This document shows positions 1 through 10,936 of a stretch of DNA of 64,000 nucleotides, in pieces. The position numbers and the translations under genes were made by a program. Each line of letters begins with the position of its first letter. Position 1 is the first letter of the stretch. Location: the NCBI GenBank assembly GCA_964059195.1, contig CAXKWD010000004.1, forward strand, positions 120,996,043 through 121,060,042, written 5' to 3'. Below the pieces are notes generated by a model. It was not told where the DNA came from, ran no database searches, and was given only the letters and a program-made list of their open reading frames with translations. This DNA comes from Ectobius pallidus (taxonomy: Eukaryota > Arthropoda > Insecta > Blattodea > Ectobiidae).

Positions 1-600
1 TCATACAACGAAATCGCGCCCGTAATTGTGCAGCTAAAAAAAGTTTGAACATTCGAGATTTGAATGTTAACCAGATCAGCAGACTGTAATGATTGAAGTA
101 GTGATGCAAGCCTTTTGTGTAGACTTTTTATGGCTTCCCAGTCAAAACAATCGACAAGACTGAAACTTTCTATTCTGAAGTGAAGTTTTTACCCACTTCT
201 CATGTTCAGTGTATGCATATCTAAAAGTTTATACATAATCCATATGGGTATGTATTAAGCATTTACTATGCATAGTTTGTGAGAACTCTTAATGAATACC
301 TCCCTAGATTCCGATTTTAGCCTTGCCCTATACGGGGTAATTCATCGGAAAAGTTTTCTTACGATAAGTAAATAAGTTTAGTTTTCCTGTTTCACATAAT
401 TTGCTTTCTATTGCAATAGAATATAGCCTATAACTTATATTGAGGGCGTGTTTCGGATATTTTTTTGGGACCCATTTCCTGTACTCACATGAGAAATCAG
501 ACGAATGTCTCTATAAAATCTCCAGGTGCAGAGGTTTGGATGTGTTGTTCACATTCTGTTCACTTGATACACCGAGAAGGGTGCTCGATTTGTTGAAAGA
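1..600. other. Unassigned AT-rich sequence
   Basis: No coding frame, tRNA-like box or terminal inverted repeat was recognised here. The short open frame near 440-667 has no recognisable domain and runs into a repeat terminus. Confidence 0.5.
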
Positions 601-607
601 GGCAAAA

Positions 608-650
608 CTTTTATTTGGGCAGAGGAAGTTATGTGATTCACATAATATCT
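608..650. repeat. Solo terminus of the foldback family
   Basis: The motif GGGCAGAGGAAGT (617-629), preceded by CTTTTATTT and followed by TATGTGA, matches the outer end of the palindromic element at 8986-9036 and, inverted, those at 7158 and 24840. Only the end is recognisable; the body to the left does not align by eye. It is probably a heavily truncated copy. Confidence 0.65.
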
Positions 651-660
651 TATTGTCTTC

Positions 661-1640
661 AACATAAATATTTATATTTATACTTGTCGATTGACAGATC
701 TGTCTGCGTATCTAAACCATCTAAATAATAATAGTAATAATAACTTTTTATTAGTAAGACCTTTTCATAACAGTATGATTCTAACTTCTGGATAACATAC
801 CCTTTGTCTTGTCGAAAATGTTTGCTGCACTTGGCTGAGCAGTGTGGCGACCCATGACAAATACTTCCGCCAAGTTTTCTCACGGTAGTGCAGTTTATTC
901 TCAAGTCATTTCTATGTATTTTCTGACTGCATTTATGTTATGTAATAAACTACACAATTAGCAAAGGTTGTACAAATAATATAGGGTGTACGATGGTTTC
1001 GAACTGAAAAATTATTGTTAACAAAATTCCTAATACATTACTTAGTTCTCATAGACCATTCGGAGTTGTATATAGCCATAGTAAAAAAAATCGTCGTTTT
1101 GTTTACATGTTGACGACTCAATCATATAAAAATAATTCGTGTCTTACGAATAATAATTGTATGTTCATCTTCAATGTGACTATCGTATATTTTTCCTCAC
1201 AATACCGTTCTGACTTAGCCTATTTCAACGTTGCGTATTTTTGTAAATACCGGTATATGTTGGAAGTTGAAACATTTTTTTCTCGTTTTTCAGAACCGCA
1301 AACCATTGTGTCACCTAATAGCTGTAAGAAAAAGATTACCTTCTTTCTATTCCTTTCGTTTGCAAATGCACTTCCCTCTCTATCTCTCTCCTCTCTCACC
1401 CTCTATTTCTGTATTTTCTTTCTCTCTCCCTCTCTTTCTTTTATCCAGCTGGGATAGCTACCAGAACAGCTACCCTTTCATTTTGGGGTTATTTCGAGTT
1501 ACAGTAATTCAAGAAGGAAACTAACAACAAAATATCTGTGCACTTTTGATACGATTTGGAACAAACTTTATAGTTGGCGCGCAAATGTTTTAGACAGTAG
1601 AATGGGTAGATAGCCTGCAAGGTTCTTAAATACTAAAGGT
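661..1640. other. Unassigned; contains a CT-rich tract at about 1371-1442
   Basis: AT-rich DNA with a pyrimidine-rich stretch of CTCTCC/TTTCTC runs at about 1371-1442. The two overlapping open frames there (1107-1457, 1231-1524) are low-complexity Leu/Ser/Phe strings caused by the pyrimidine tract and are not genes. Confidence 0.5.
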
Positions 1641-1649
1641 TAGTCCACT

Positions 1650-2060
1650 TGCCACCCTGAGCGGTCATTGGCTGAGGGGTGTGACGTGGCAAGGATGTCA
1701 GAACAGCTCCTCTCTCATAGGAAGTGAATGGAAAACAGATGGTTTTTATCCTTTAATATTTAATTACAGGCAGCAACTATCAAGTGTTCCAACATGCCAA
1801 CCCACAGTATAAGAACTGTTCTGTTAGGCTGTGTGGTAGAAATTGTAAAAATCGTAGTTATTGAAGCTGTTTTTAGAGGCTAAAATCAAATTTGCAGGTG
1901 ATGTCAAGATAATTTGAATGTATTAGAGTTTCATGAGACTATAATACAGGACTATTTCTATTGTTCTTATTCGAAATAGGCCGGAAATATGATCCACATT
2001 GTTAATTTAATTTTAATACTTCACTATTAGAATACTGTAAGTCATAATTATTTATACACT
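1650..2060. repeat. Left arm of a long imperfect inverted repeat
   Basis: Reads as the diverged reverse complement of 4750-5165. Matching blocks in order are GAAGTGAATGGAAAACAG, the GGCAGCAA(C/G)TATC block, A(G/T)AACTGTTCT(G/A)TTAGGC, GAAGCTGTTTT, G(G/A)TGATGTC and TTCGAAATAG. The colinear order of six blocks over about 410 bp makes this a real inverted repeat. It is either the long TIR of a ~3.5-kb element or two copies in opposite orientation. Confidence 0.7.
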
Positions 2061-2335
2061 ACTTGCAGGAAAAATGGAAGAATTAATCTAGGTACATAGT
2101 ACTAATTAGGCCTATATTAGTTTTCTGAATTGTCATAAGGTAATGTATCTAGTAGGTACAGTTTCACCAGACAATGGAAATATTTTTACACCACACACCA
2201 ACTCGTTCGTTTTTATGCTATTTAATGACAGGGGTGTACGAGTACTGTAGTTTAGCCTTGTAACCGGAATTTTCTCCCTCAGTAGAGGGAGCATGTAAAT
2301 CTAGAGACATAGGTATGATTTATTCATGCACATAT

Positions 2336-2430
2336 AAATGCCATCGACCCTGATCGGGATTGAACCTGCGACCATGGGAACAGAAAGCTAGTGTCATACA
2401 GACTGCGCCACCCAGGTCTACTACGTAAAC
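2336..2430 (-). repeat. tRNA-derived SINE head (tRNA-like, B box)
   Basis: On the minus strand a tRNA-like A-box region (GGTGGCGCAGTCTG) is followed about 40 nt later by a B box GGTTCAATCCC, the usual internal RNA polymerase III promoter of tRNA-derived SINEs. The acceptor stem is not well formed, so this is a SINE or tRNA relic, not a working tRNA gene. It lies inside the 1650-5165 inverted repeat. Confidence 0.6.
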
Positions 2431-2473
2431 TAAATTTTAGCAATGATTAAAATTATTATATTACTATTTATCA

Positions 2474-3247
2474 TAGGTAATCCCACGAGAGATTACGAGT
2501 TTATCAATAGATTCACAACTGTGCAGCAGGGTTGGATTTATTAAGACTATTCCATTAATAAAATATAACGGATTTTATAAATAATATATTATAATATAAA
2601 TATATAACGTTAACAGTGTCAGCTGTCACATCACGGCAATACTCAATTAATGAACTCTCTTCGTTATGGAATACTAAGCAATGCTACCAACGAAGTAGCG
2701 AGAATAGAGTTAACTCCAAAATTAAGATAATTTAAAATCGGAACAAAATACAAATTCTTTTTTTTTTTCAAGAACGTAGGCCTAATCTATCTGTAAATTG
2801 CCACTCTACTTGATGTGCATTGGTTAAAGACATAAGTTTCTTCTCCGTTGGATTTTCTCATATTGATAGCCTAATCTGCTGCGTTTGAGCTTCCCTAGTC
2901 AATTCAATTCAATTCAATTGTACTTAGGTTCTTCACAAAACTTTTAAAGTTGAATCCATATGCATTTTACATTTCTTTCAGTTTTATGTTGTTTATTTTC
3001 CTTTATGATAATATCAATTTCGTCAATAGACGCATTCCCATTTTTGTTTTAAATTTAACGCCTTCAATGGATAACGTAGGGATATTGTGACGGTTCAGTA
3101 ACGAGCTGACGTTTTATCAGATAAAATCTCATCCTCGCGAATCTTGCAGGGATTTTGTAAGATAAGCGACCGTGATTGGTCGATATCCGAGGAATTGCTA
3201 AACGCTATTGGTCAATATGAAATACGCGGCGTATGAATGGAATAGTC
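2474..3247 (+). mobile_element. Copy of a multi-copy TIR family (family D)
   Basis: Begins with GGTAATCCCACGAGAGATT, continues with GACTATTCCATTAATAAAAT and ends with GGCGTATGAATGGAATAGTC. The block from GACTATTCCAT to ATGGAATAGTC (about 2543-3247) starts and ends with the same word in inverted orientation, as a TIR element would. Related copies are at 18126-18240, 46676-47340, 50311-50889 and 57347-58095. The interior is non-coding, so it is non-autonomous. Superfamily not assigned. Confidence 0.65.
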
Positions 3248-3555
3248 ACAGTAATTGATGTTTCAATATATAGGCTATAATAAAACATTTACTAGTCGCT
3301 GTAGTATGACACGATTTTACATGACTTTATCCAGTCTAAAATGCAATAGTTTTTAAAATAATTATAGGGATATTACTACCCATATAAACTACAGTTCTTT
3401 TAGTAATTTATGACACGATTTTACATTACTTATCCAAGAGAAAGTTAAATTGCATTTAAATAATTATATTACTAACCATACTCATTACTTCCAGTAATAT
3501 ACCGTATATCAATATAATATAAAACATCAGTTAGTTGGTAGCCTACTGACGTAGT

Positions 3556-3965
3556 TGTTTGCCCACTTCAAGATGGGCCAAAAACTTGAAATTTGACTTG
3601 ATTATTTAGCCTGTGACCGACGGGAAAACTCCGAAAAGTTCAAATTTTTAGTTTTTAACCAGCAATAAAACTTTGAACGGTTTTCAATCACTCACTCATA
3701 TGGTTTGACCACTTCAAGATGAACTAGAAACTTGAAATTTGCAAACTCATTTTTAGCCCTTAGCCGACGAAAAATTCCAAACAGTTCAATTTTTTAATTT
3801 TTTATCCCTGGAAAAATTTAGGGTTTCCAATCATTCACTGCCATAAATGTTTACTCACCTCCAGATGAGATAAAAACTTGAAATTTGGCACACTTACAGC
3901 TTTAGCCTGTAACCGAAGGGAAAATTTCGAAAAGTATTTTTGTTTATTTTTTTACCCCCTTACAA
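3556..3965. repeat. Three tandem ~150-bp units
   Basis: Three successive units start near 3566, 3708 and 3857 and share the order CACTTCAAGATG / AAACTTGAAATTTG / TTTAGCC..TAACCGA / TTC.AAAAGT. They are diverged but colinear. A possible fragment of the same unit (CAAATTTCAAGTTTCTGACTC) is present at about 54580-54600 on the other strand. Each unit has stops in all frames that I checked. Possibly the core of an old non-autonomous element. Confidence 0.65.
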
Positions 3966-4059
3966 ACCTCACAGTAGTTCCACATTTTTTAGGCCTATTG
4001 TGGCTAAACTTAATTCTACGGCAGCCTAAATAGACGAACTCTACTTCGATACAGTGTCA

Positions 4060-4745
4060 GTTCATGAAACAACTTTTCGCGAGAATCTTCCCGGAGATTT
4101 TGGGACAGAGCCCAGAACAAGCAAAGCTAGTTTCTATGTAAGTTGTGACTGGAGGTCAGTACGATATAGGTATTTCTATTTTCTGCAGTATGGAATCAAT
4201 ATATTGTACAATGATTCATAGGCCTAACATAATATTATTACAATACATTTATATTAGATGACTACTATAAATTAAAAGGAACATTAACGTAATACTGACT
4301 ACATATACCACAAATATTATTGTTGTAGACCTACTTCTGCACAATCTAATGTACAATAGATCTTAATTTGAACTAATAATACGTGATTCTCGCGTCTTAG
4401 CTATAACAAGGAAAGTTATGTATAGGAGTGGCTATAAGAAAATAATAGAGCAGTGTGACCCAGGCTTTTATTACCCGAGGTAAAGTTGTACTTGCCTATC
4501 TATCTAAACTGGAAATCATTCATGGAAACTTCAAATTACTCATTTGACATACCTTACAGAGTCTTCTTAAGCTTGATTCTGGTAAATTATTTTCAATGCC
4601 ATTTCTCTTTTTTAATGGCTTTCAAAGGTGAAAAGCACTTTCATACACATACTTATTTTATATTTGCTAGTTATAAATAATTATAACTCACAGTTTTTTT
4701 AAACCGTGCATTGAATTGCTAAGAAATGATGTACACACTCTACAT
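4060..4745. other. Unassigned sequence inside the inverted repeat
   Basis: No domain, tRNA box or TIR was recognised. The 64-codon open frame at 4486-4680 shows no recognisable motif. Confidence 0.45.
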
Positions 4746-4749
4746 TAAA

Positions 4750-5165
4750 GTCAATTGATATTACTTATTTACAGTATCATGATATTAATGAAGATAAAGC
4801 TGTAGTTAGTGAAGGATTAAGAAAAATATAACATTTCCTCTCTATTTCGAAAAACAACGATAGAATAGTCTTGTCTTGTTAAAGTATAATACATTAAGTT
4901 AGCTCGACATCATCTGCAGACTCAATCTAAACCTTTAAAACAGCTTCAAAAAATACAATTTTTAAACCAAACCATAAATACTTTTACTATTTCTCCCACA
5001 TGGCCTAATAGAACAGTTATTATACTTGAGGTTGACATCTTACAACACGAGATACTTGCTGCCTATAATTAAATATTAATTTTTAAAAATCAGCTGTTTT
5101 CCATTCACTCCTTATGGGTGAGGGGTGATCTGCCAACCTAATGACGTCACAAGGCAAAACTGCGC
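4750..5165. repeat. Right arm of the long imperfect inverted repeat
   Basis: Reverse-complement partner of 1650-2060. Its outer end contains CTGTTTTCCATTCACTCC, the complement of the word at 1721-1737, and its inner end carries TTACAGTATCATGAT. The arms enclose about 2.7 kb. Confidence 0.7.
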
Positions 5166-5270
5166 GGCTGGAGAAAGTTTGAAAACATGGCCAAGTGGTA
5201 CCCCCGTGGATAGCCTGTCCGCTCTAGAACTGGCCGTAAGTAATCAAGTGTGTCTGTCTCACTCTTAATT

Positions 5271-5420
5271 GCAGTCTGACCATTCTAAGAAAGAAACCTG
5301 AAGTAAACAAAAACCAGTACATCTGTCTTACTCTAGCACATTACTCGTATGACCTAAGAGTAAGACAGACATACCGGTACTGGTTTTTGTTTACTTTAGG
5401 TTTCCTTCTTAGAATGGTCT
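5271..5420. repeat. Hairpin with ~65-bp arms
   Basis: The left arm (5271-5335) and right arm (5356-5420) are near-perfect reverse complements. The shared words are GACCATTCTAAGAA, AAGTAAACAAAAACCAGTA and TCTGTCTTACTCT. A loop of about 20 nt separates them. It could fold as one long hairpin if transcribed. It lies immediately outside the long inverted repeat. Confidence 0.85.
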
Positions 5421-5454
5421 GAATATAGATACAAGTAATGCGCTGGAGTGAGAC

Positions 5455-6085
5455 ATTAAAAAAAAGAGTGCGTGGAACGCCACGCGACAGAAGTAAAACT
5501 TTATTTTATTTTTATATTTTTTTTCAATGTTTGATTATTGAATTTTTTCAATTTTGCATTATTGGACTTTTTAATATTGGGTTTTTGGACTTTTTTAATT
5601 TTTTATTTTGGACTTTTTAATTTTGGATCTTTAAATTTTAAATTTTGGATTTTTTAAGATTTTCGATCTTTGAATTGTTTATTTTTTAAATTTTGGATTT
5701 TTAATTTTATTATTTATTAAATTTTGGATTTTTGGATATTATAATTTTTAATTTTGTTTTTTTAAATTTTGGAAATTAGTATTTTTTAATTTTGGATTTT
5801 TAATTTTGGATTTTTTAATTTTGGATAGTTGATTTTTTTTAATTTTGGATTTTTTAAATTTTGATCTTAGTTTTTTATTTTTTGGATTTTTTTATTTTGT
5901 ATTTTAGTTTTTTAATTTTGGATTTTTAGATTTTTTAAATTTTGGTATTTTCGATTTTTTAATTTTTTATTTTTAAAATTTGGAATTTATTAACTTATTT
6001 ATTAAATTTTGGATTTTTGGATGTTTTAATTTTTAATTTTGTTTTTTTAAATTTTGGAAATTTGTATTTTTTAATTTTGGATTTG
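5455..6085. repeat. T-rich minisatellite-like block
   Basis: About 630 bp made almost only of variants of the word TTTTTAATTTTGGATTT, with irregular unit length. A longer stretch (about 5700-5790) is repeated at about 5985-6080, including TTTTGTTTTTTTAAATTTTGG, so an internal segment was itself duplicated. No coding meaning. Confidence 0.85.
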
Positions 6086-6086
6086 C

Positions 6087-6150
6087 GCGGTAATGAACCT
6101 CTGGGTTCCATAAAATAGATAATATACCTTTAGATTGCTCAGGAATTGCC
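6087..6150 (+). mobile_element. LINE 3'-end scrap (end of RT ORF plus 3' UTR)
   Basis: GCGGTAATGAACCTC, a changed codon and GGTTCCATAA read as the terminal peptide A-V-M-N-L-W-V-P-stop. The same C-terminal end and the following 3' UTR (AGATTGCT) recur at about 22888-22945, behind a recognisable LINE C-terminal region. This is the extreme 3' end of that LINE family, 5'-truncated. Confidence 0.6.
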
Positions 6151-6531
6151 TATTGCCATTGAGGAAGTAAGGTCTGAAAAATTTCCTTTGATTACTCCTA
6201 ATCATTGAGTTGATTGTTTTCTGTGCAGTCCGCACCGAAACAAGTCGGTTTTAGTGTGACTGATTTCGTGACGGTTTTAGTGTGACTGATTTTCCGGTTT
6301 ACCCTCTACCGCCACTAAAGAAGTTTTACTTCAAAAATTTGCACGCCGACTGTAGATTTTTTCCCCTTTTCAAATGATCTAGTACAGTGTCCGTCCATAC
6401 TTCATAAGTCTTGAGTTCCTTTAACAGATGCTCGACTAAATATCTCTCTTTTCCACAGACCGATAGCCTATCTGTAGCGCCTACGGTCTTGAATTAACAT
6501 CACCGGCTTTCATAATAACAGTGTGTACAGT

Positions 6532-8840
6532 CAGTGGCGGACGCACGGGGAGGGATTTAAGAAGGTAGAAAGAAAACTAAGAAAATTAAGTTCACTTATA
6601 TTTATAAGAGGTCGATGGATTTTTCGGGGCACGAAATTCTCCAGAAGGGACTTTAACAGGGTGACTCGTGTCGTAGATATACGGCTCGTAAAGAACTCCA
6701 AGCCTAAATTAGAGCCTCTGGACAAAATTCATCGGCCCTGCGTGCCTTGACATAATAAACAAACAAATCGACCACTGGGTGAGCTCACAGATTTCTTTTT
6801 CAATAAAATTTAGCTGGCCATAGGCCAATTTTTCTGATTTATTTATCTTGTTTAAAGTTTTGTTTTCATTGTTTTCCATTTTTCCTTATTACACACAAAC
6901 CCTCAAGACTCAAGACTTGAACCCGCAGCCTCCTTCACCACGGATCTAAGGCCTTTGGTACCGCGGCTAAGGAAACCGACAGAATCGAAGCGATCTATAA
7001 TTCTGTGCGATATATTGAAGAAATCGCGAAGCATTTATTTCCAAATTCTGGGGGGGGGGGGGAAGCAAAGCCACCTGCAATTGATTTGACAAATGAAATG
7101 TGTTAATGAAAACTGATGCTTCAATAGCGCTAAAAAATCTGATGTGAAAGTCACATAACTTCCTCTGCCCAAATAAAAGTTTGCAGCATTTACGCTAATT
7201 ATGCTATAAATATCTTATAGCCCCTTCTTTGAATGTTGCGACTAAAAACGAAGGCTATGGGGAAAAAAACAAGTGACTGCAAACGTTTATTGAACTTTCC
7301 GCTGTTAAGAATAATTTCCGAAATTTATCAAATATTCCCCTCAGATATTTCTTTACTGTAAGCAGGGCCAACAGTACATTTTTCTCACTTCACGTGCTTA
7401 TATAGAATAAAATGCCTTAAATGTCCGCGTATTGAGTTGTTCACCAGGCAAGTTGGTAGGTTACAACCACCCTTCAGAGAATGTTTTTGAAATGGTATAA
7501 GCAATCCATGTACAAAATTTAAAGGAAATTGTTTAAGCTGTTTATGAGAAAATAGCAAAAAACAAAATATTCTTCATGTAAAGTCCCCTTAAATATAAGA
7601 GAAGGTTGTCGTCAATCTTCACAGCCTCAGAAGGTACCTAACCCAAATACAAAATTTTGTTTTCGTACGATCTACAAGAAGCCGTATTGCAAAAAGCACG
7701 TATTCTCAGTGGGTTGCTTATAACTACCCTTCAGAGAATTTGTTCGAAAAAATGTTTCAAATAAAAGTTTTAGCTCTTGGTACAAGCAATCCATGCGCAA
7801 AATTTAAAGAAAATCGTTAGAGCCATTTTCGAGAAAATCGCGAAAAACGAAAATTTCTTCATGTAAAGTCCCCTTAAAAATAAGGGAAATTTGTCGCCAA
7901 TCTTCGAATCACATCTTCAGAAGGTACCTGACCCAAATATGAAATTTTGTTTTCATGCGATTCTCCGTTTCGGAGCTAGCCTGTTCACAAACTTCCACAC
8001 AGACAGACACACACACGGACACACAGACACACAGACACACAGACATGTTTCCAAAAATAGTATTTTTGAATTCAGGGGGCCTTGAAACGTGTATATATGC
8101 TAAAAATTCAACTTCGAATTTTAGGGTCGAAAACAATACTTCCTCTACCTATAGTACCTATGGTACGGGCAGAGGAAGTAAAAATCACGTTTTCTGCCAG
8201 TTTTTTACTTCCTCTGCCCGTACCATAGGTACTATAGGTAGAGGAAGTATTGTTTTCGACCCCAAAATTCGAAGTTGAGTTTTTAGCATATATACACGTT
8301 TCAAGGCCCCCTGAATCCGGAAACATGTCTGTGTGTCTGTGTGGAAAATATCTGTGAACAAGCTAGCTCCAAAACGGAAAATCGTATGAAAACAAAATTT
8401 CGTATGTGGGTCAGGTACCTTCTGAAGATGTGATTCGAAGATTGCCGACAAATTTCTCTTATTTTTAAGGGGACTTTACATGAAGAAATTTTCGTTTTTC
8501 GCGATTTTCTCGAAAACGGCTCTAACGATTTTCTTTAAATTTTGCACATAGGTTGCTTATACTAAGAGCTAAAACTTTTATTTGAAATATTTTTTGGAGA
8601 AAATTCTCTGAGGGTAGTTACAAGCCACCCACTGTTCACCCACTGTTTGTAGAAAGTTTGTCTTACGTGATGAACAACTGAATTCGCGCTCTTTCACGGC
8701 CTCTTATTTTATATAAGAATGTGAAGTGAGAAAGATGTATTGTTGGCCATGCATAGAGTAAAGATGTATCTGAGGGAAATATTCGATAAATTTCGGAAAT
8801 TATATTTTACGGCAGAAAGTTCAATAAACGTCTGCAGTCA

Positions 8841-8871
<31 letters not shown>

Positions 8872-9247
8872 TTTGTTATATAGACTGCGCTTTTAGTCGC
8901 ATCATTGAAAGAAGAGGTATTTATAGGATAATTAGCGTAAAATTGTGTCTTGCGATTCTGTACAAGGATATGTGAATACTGCTAACTTTTATTTGGGCAG
9001 AGGAAGTTATGTGACTTTCACATCAGATTTTTTACTCATAAGTGGCGATCGAAAGCTAAAATTAAAAATCCGGCTTCGAAGTGCATTCAGATCTCTGCAT
9101 GCAGTAGATTTTGCTGGGCATCGCGCACAGACAGACAGACAGACGAAATAACAAACACTTCCTCTTATTATTATAGATTATTTTTACTTTTTTTCAAATT
9201 TCGGGTGGGGGGGATATGTCTCTTCGATTCCCCCTCTGCGTCCGCCA
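6532..9247. mobile_element. hAT-like TIR element with 8-bp target duplication
   Basis: The left end CAGTGGCGGACGCA is matched by the inverted right end TGCGTCCGCCA. The 8-mer TGTACAGT flanks both sides (6524-6531 and 9248-9255). TIRs beginning CAGTGGCGG and an 8-bp duplication are typical of the hAT superfamily. The right terminus lacks the last three bases of the left one. No transposase is recognisable. Most of the interior is the palindrome at 7131-9036, presumably a later nested insertion. Confidence 0.7.
7131..9036. mobile_element. 1.9-kb palindromic foldback: two head-to-head units
   Basis: The left unit (about 7131-8179) and right unit (8207 to about 9036) are reverse complements along most of their length. 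The outer ends read AATCTGATGTGAAAGTCACA on the left and the complement on the right. Each unit is bounded by ACTTCCTCTGCCC: 7158-7170 with 8167-8179, and 8207-8219 with 8995-9007. So each arm looks like a short-TIR element and the whole like two of them in inverted orientation around a 27-bp spacer (8180-8206). The left unit is longer and contains a CACA/GACA minisatellite (about 7995-8045). The right unit has a 28-T run near 8841. No transposase ORF. Confidence 0.85.
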
Positions 9248-9259
9248 TGTACAGTCACG

Positions 9260-9900
9260 AACTTATTTGTCGTTACATTAAATGCTGATTGGATTGATCT
9301 ATTTTAAATACATTTGTCCATAAAGCAAACTTTCATAATCCAATTTATCAGAGATTCCGTATATGGATGCAGCGACCATGACCCTGGGTGACTTCGTATG
9401 ATTTATAACGCCCGATGTCATTTCCTTGTTTTATATCCTTTAGTTTACACATTGTAATGACCGCCTTCTTGATCATGCGGATCGCGCTTCTGAATGTAGG
9501 TCGAGAGAGGTTCCATTCCCATTCATTTATGATGAGTGGCGACCTGATTTTTTCGTAAAGATTAATGGCCTATTTCGATCTTTAACTCCAGTCTATACCG
9601 GTGTGGAAATGTTACGAAATAAATTATTTTATACAACATTTGACAGTATTACATTTTATTCATTTATTTAGCATTAATTGTCATGCCAATAGTCATACCA
9701 GAATATTCCCTTGTGCTTAAAATTCGGATTCCGTTAAATAGCCTACTTTGCTATAATCAGTCATTCACTTTTCGATGTTGTAGAGATAGCTGAAAACCCG
9801 TGCACTGAATAATACTGAGTGATAATAAGTGAGTGAAAAAGTATGACACAGATTCATATTACATCTAACTTTTTAAGTAATATAACTTACTAATTAATAC
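9260..9900. other. Unassigned
   Basis: AT-rich; no tRNA box, TIR pair or protein motif recognised. Confidence 0.4.
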
Positions 9901-9903
9901 ATA

Positions 9904-10783
9904 GAGGGTGATTCAGGACCTCTGCAACAATGTGGAATAATAGAGTTCCCGAAGACGATCATTTTTTGTCATACAACCAATGTTGGCCGATGCGTTGTTT
10001 AGGAGCCACATAAATGAGCAGACAAGATCCAGAGGTTACATAAGTTCATTTCTAGACAGTCGAAAGTTAAAAAAGCACTTTTAACGGTAGATGATATTAA
10101 TTAAAAGGAGGAATTCATGCCACTGAGCGGTACAAAATTATAACACTCCAGGATAACCACTATGCCTTTTTAATCTCTCAAGGTGATTGCAAAAATCGTC
10201 ATACTTGGTAGGTGAAAAGCGTTCTTAAATTAGCAGCCTTATACCAGAAAATTAATAATAGCTGTCTGTGTGTAATTCACTACAATAAATATAACATTTA
10301 TTATTATTTCACAAACTTTAACGACATTGACAGCTCAAATTTTAATTTTAATTTTAAAAATAGTGTATGATTCACGTGGTAAAATTATTTTATTTTGCTC
10401 ATACGATTGCTACACTCGGGGTCGTTTCTCAAACATAACCTACTCACAAAATAAAATCTCGTTTTTAACACTTGGATCATGAATAACTATTATTGCATAA
10501 AAACAACTGCATATTAAATGAAAAGATAATTCAGAGGAGGCCTTCAAAGTTCCACCTCCAGCCCCAATGCGGCCAACGGCAGCTTATATGCGCACAATAA
10601 TTTATTTCCTTGTGGCAACTGGAGGCATACATGACACTTCGCTTGCTCCCAAAGAAAGACGTCTTGTGGCGTTTAAGTCGGGCGATCGTGCTGGTCATGC
10701 TCCTAAACAGCGCATTTAGCGACATCGGTTGTATGACAAAAAATGATCTACGAAGTTTGTTGCAGAGTTCCTAAATCATTTTG
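9904..10783 (-). mobile_element. Mariner-like DNA transposon relic with ~100-bp TIRs
   Basis: The left end (GATTCAGGACCTCTGCAACA, then ATCATTTTTTGTCATACAAC and GTTTAGGAGC) is matched in inverted order at 10700-10780. TA is found at each outer edge (about 9902 and 10784), as expected for TA-targeting elements. The minus-strand interior near the right TIR carries a decayed transposase block (next entry). At about 880 bp it is shorter than an intact element, so it is internally deleted. Confidence 0.65.
10531..10725 (-). pseudogene. Decayed transposase C-terminal block
   Basis: Reading the minus strand through about 10695-10625, one frame gives A-R-S-P-D-L and the next gives S-F-F-G-S-K-R-S-V-M-Y-A. 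Together these resemble the RSPDLTP.DFFLWG..KS.VY block around the last catalytic Asp of IS630/Tc1/mariner-type transposases common in insects. The frame change between the halves and the lack of the remaining catalytic core show that it is dead. The frame 10531-10725 holds the second half. Confidence 0.5.
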
Positions 10784-10936
10784 TATTTTGCATTTTACAA
10801 GGGAGAGGACCTATGCGTATTTACTCGTTTGGCTCAATCAAACAAACTTCAATTTTACTCTACTTTATATAGTATGATATGCACTAAATTACTAAAAATG
10901 AGTAAGAAAACTTGTTCTTGAATATTTCTTTCTTAT

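Noticed and set aside
1107..1524. Overlapping 97- and 116-codon frames
   Set aside because: They run through a CT-rich tract and are low-complexity; no domain and no splice or promoter context.
7990..8046. CRISPR-like or satellite array (CACAGACACACAGACA)
   Set aside because: Simple dinucleotide-derived minisatellite inside a foldback element.
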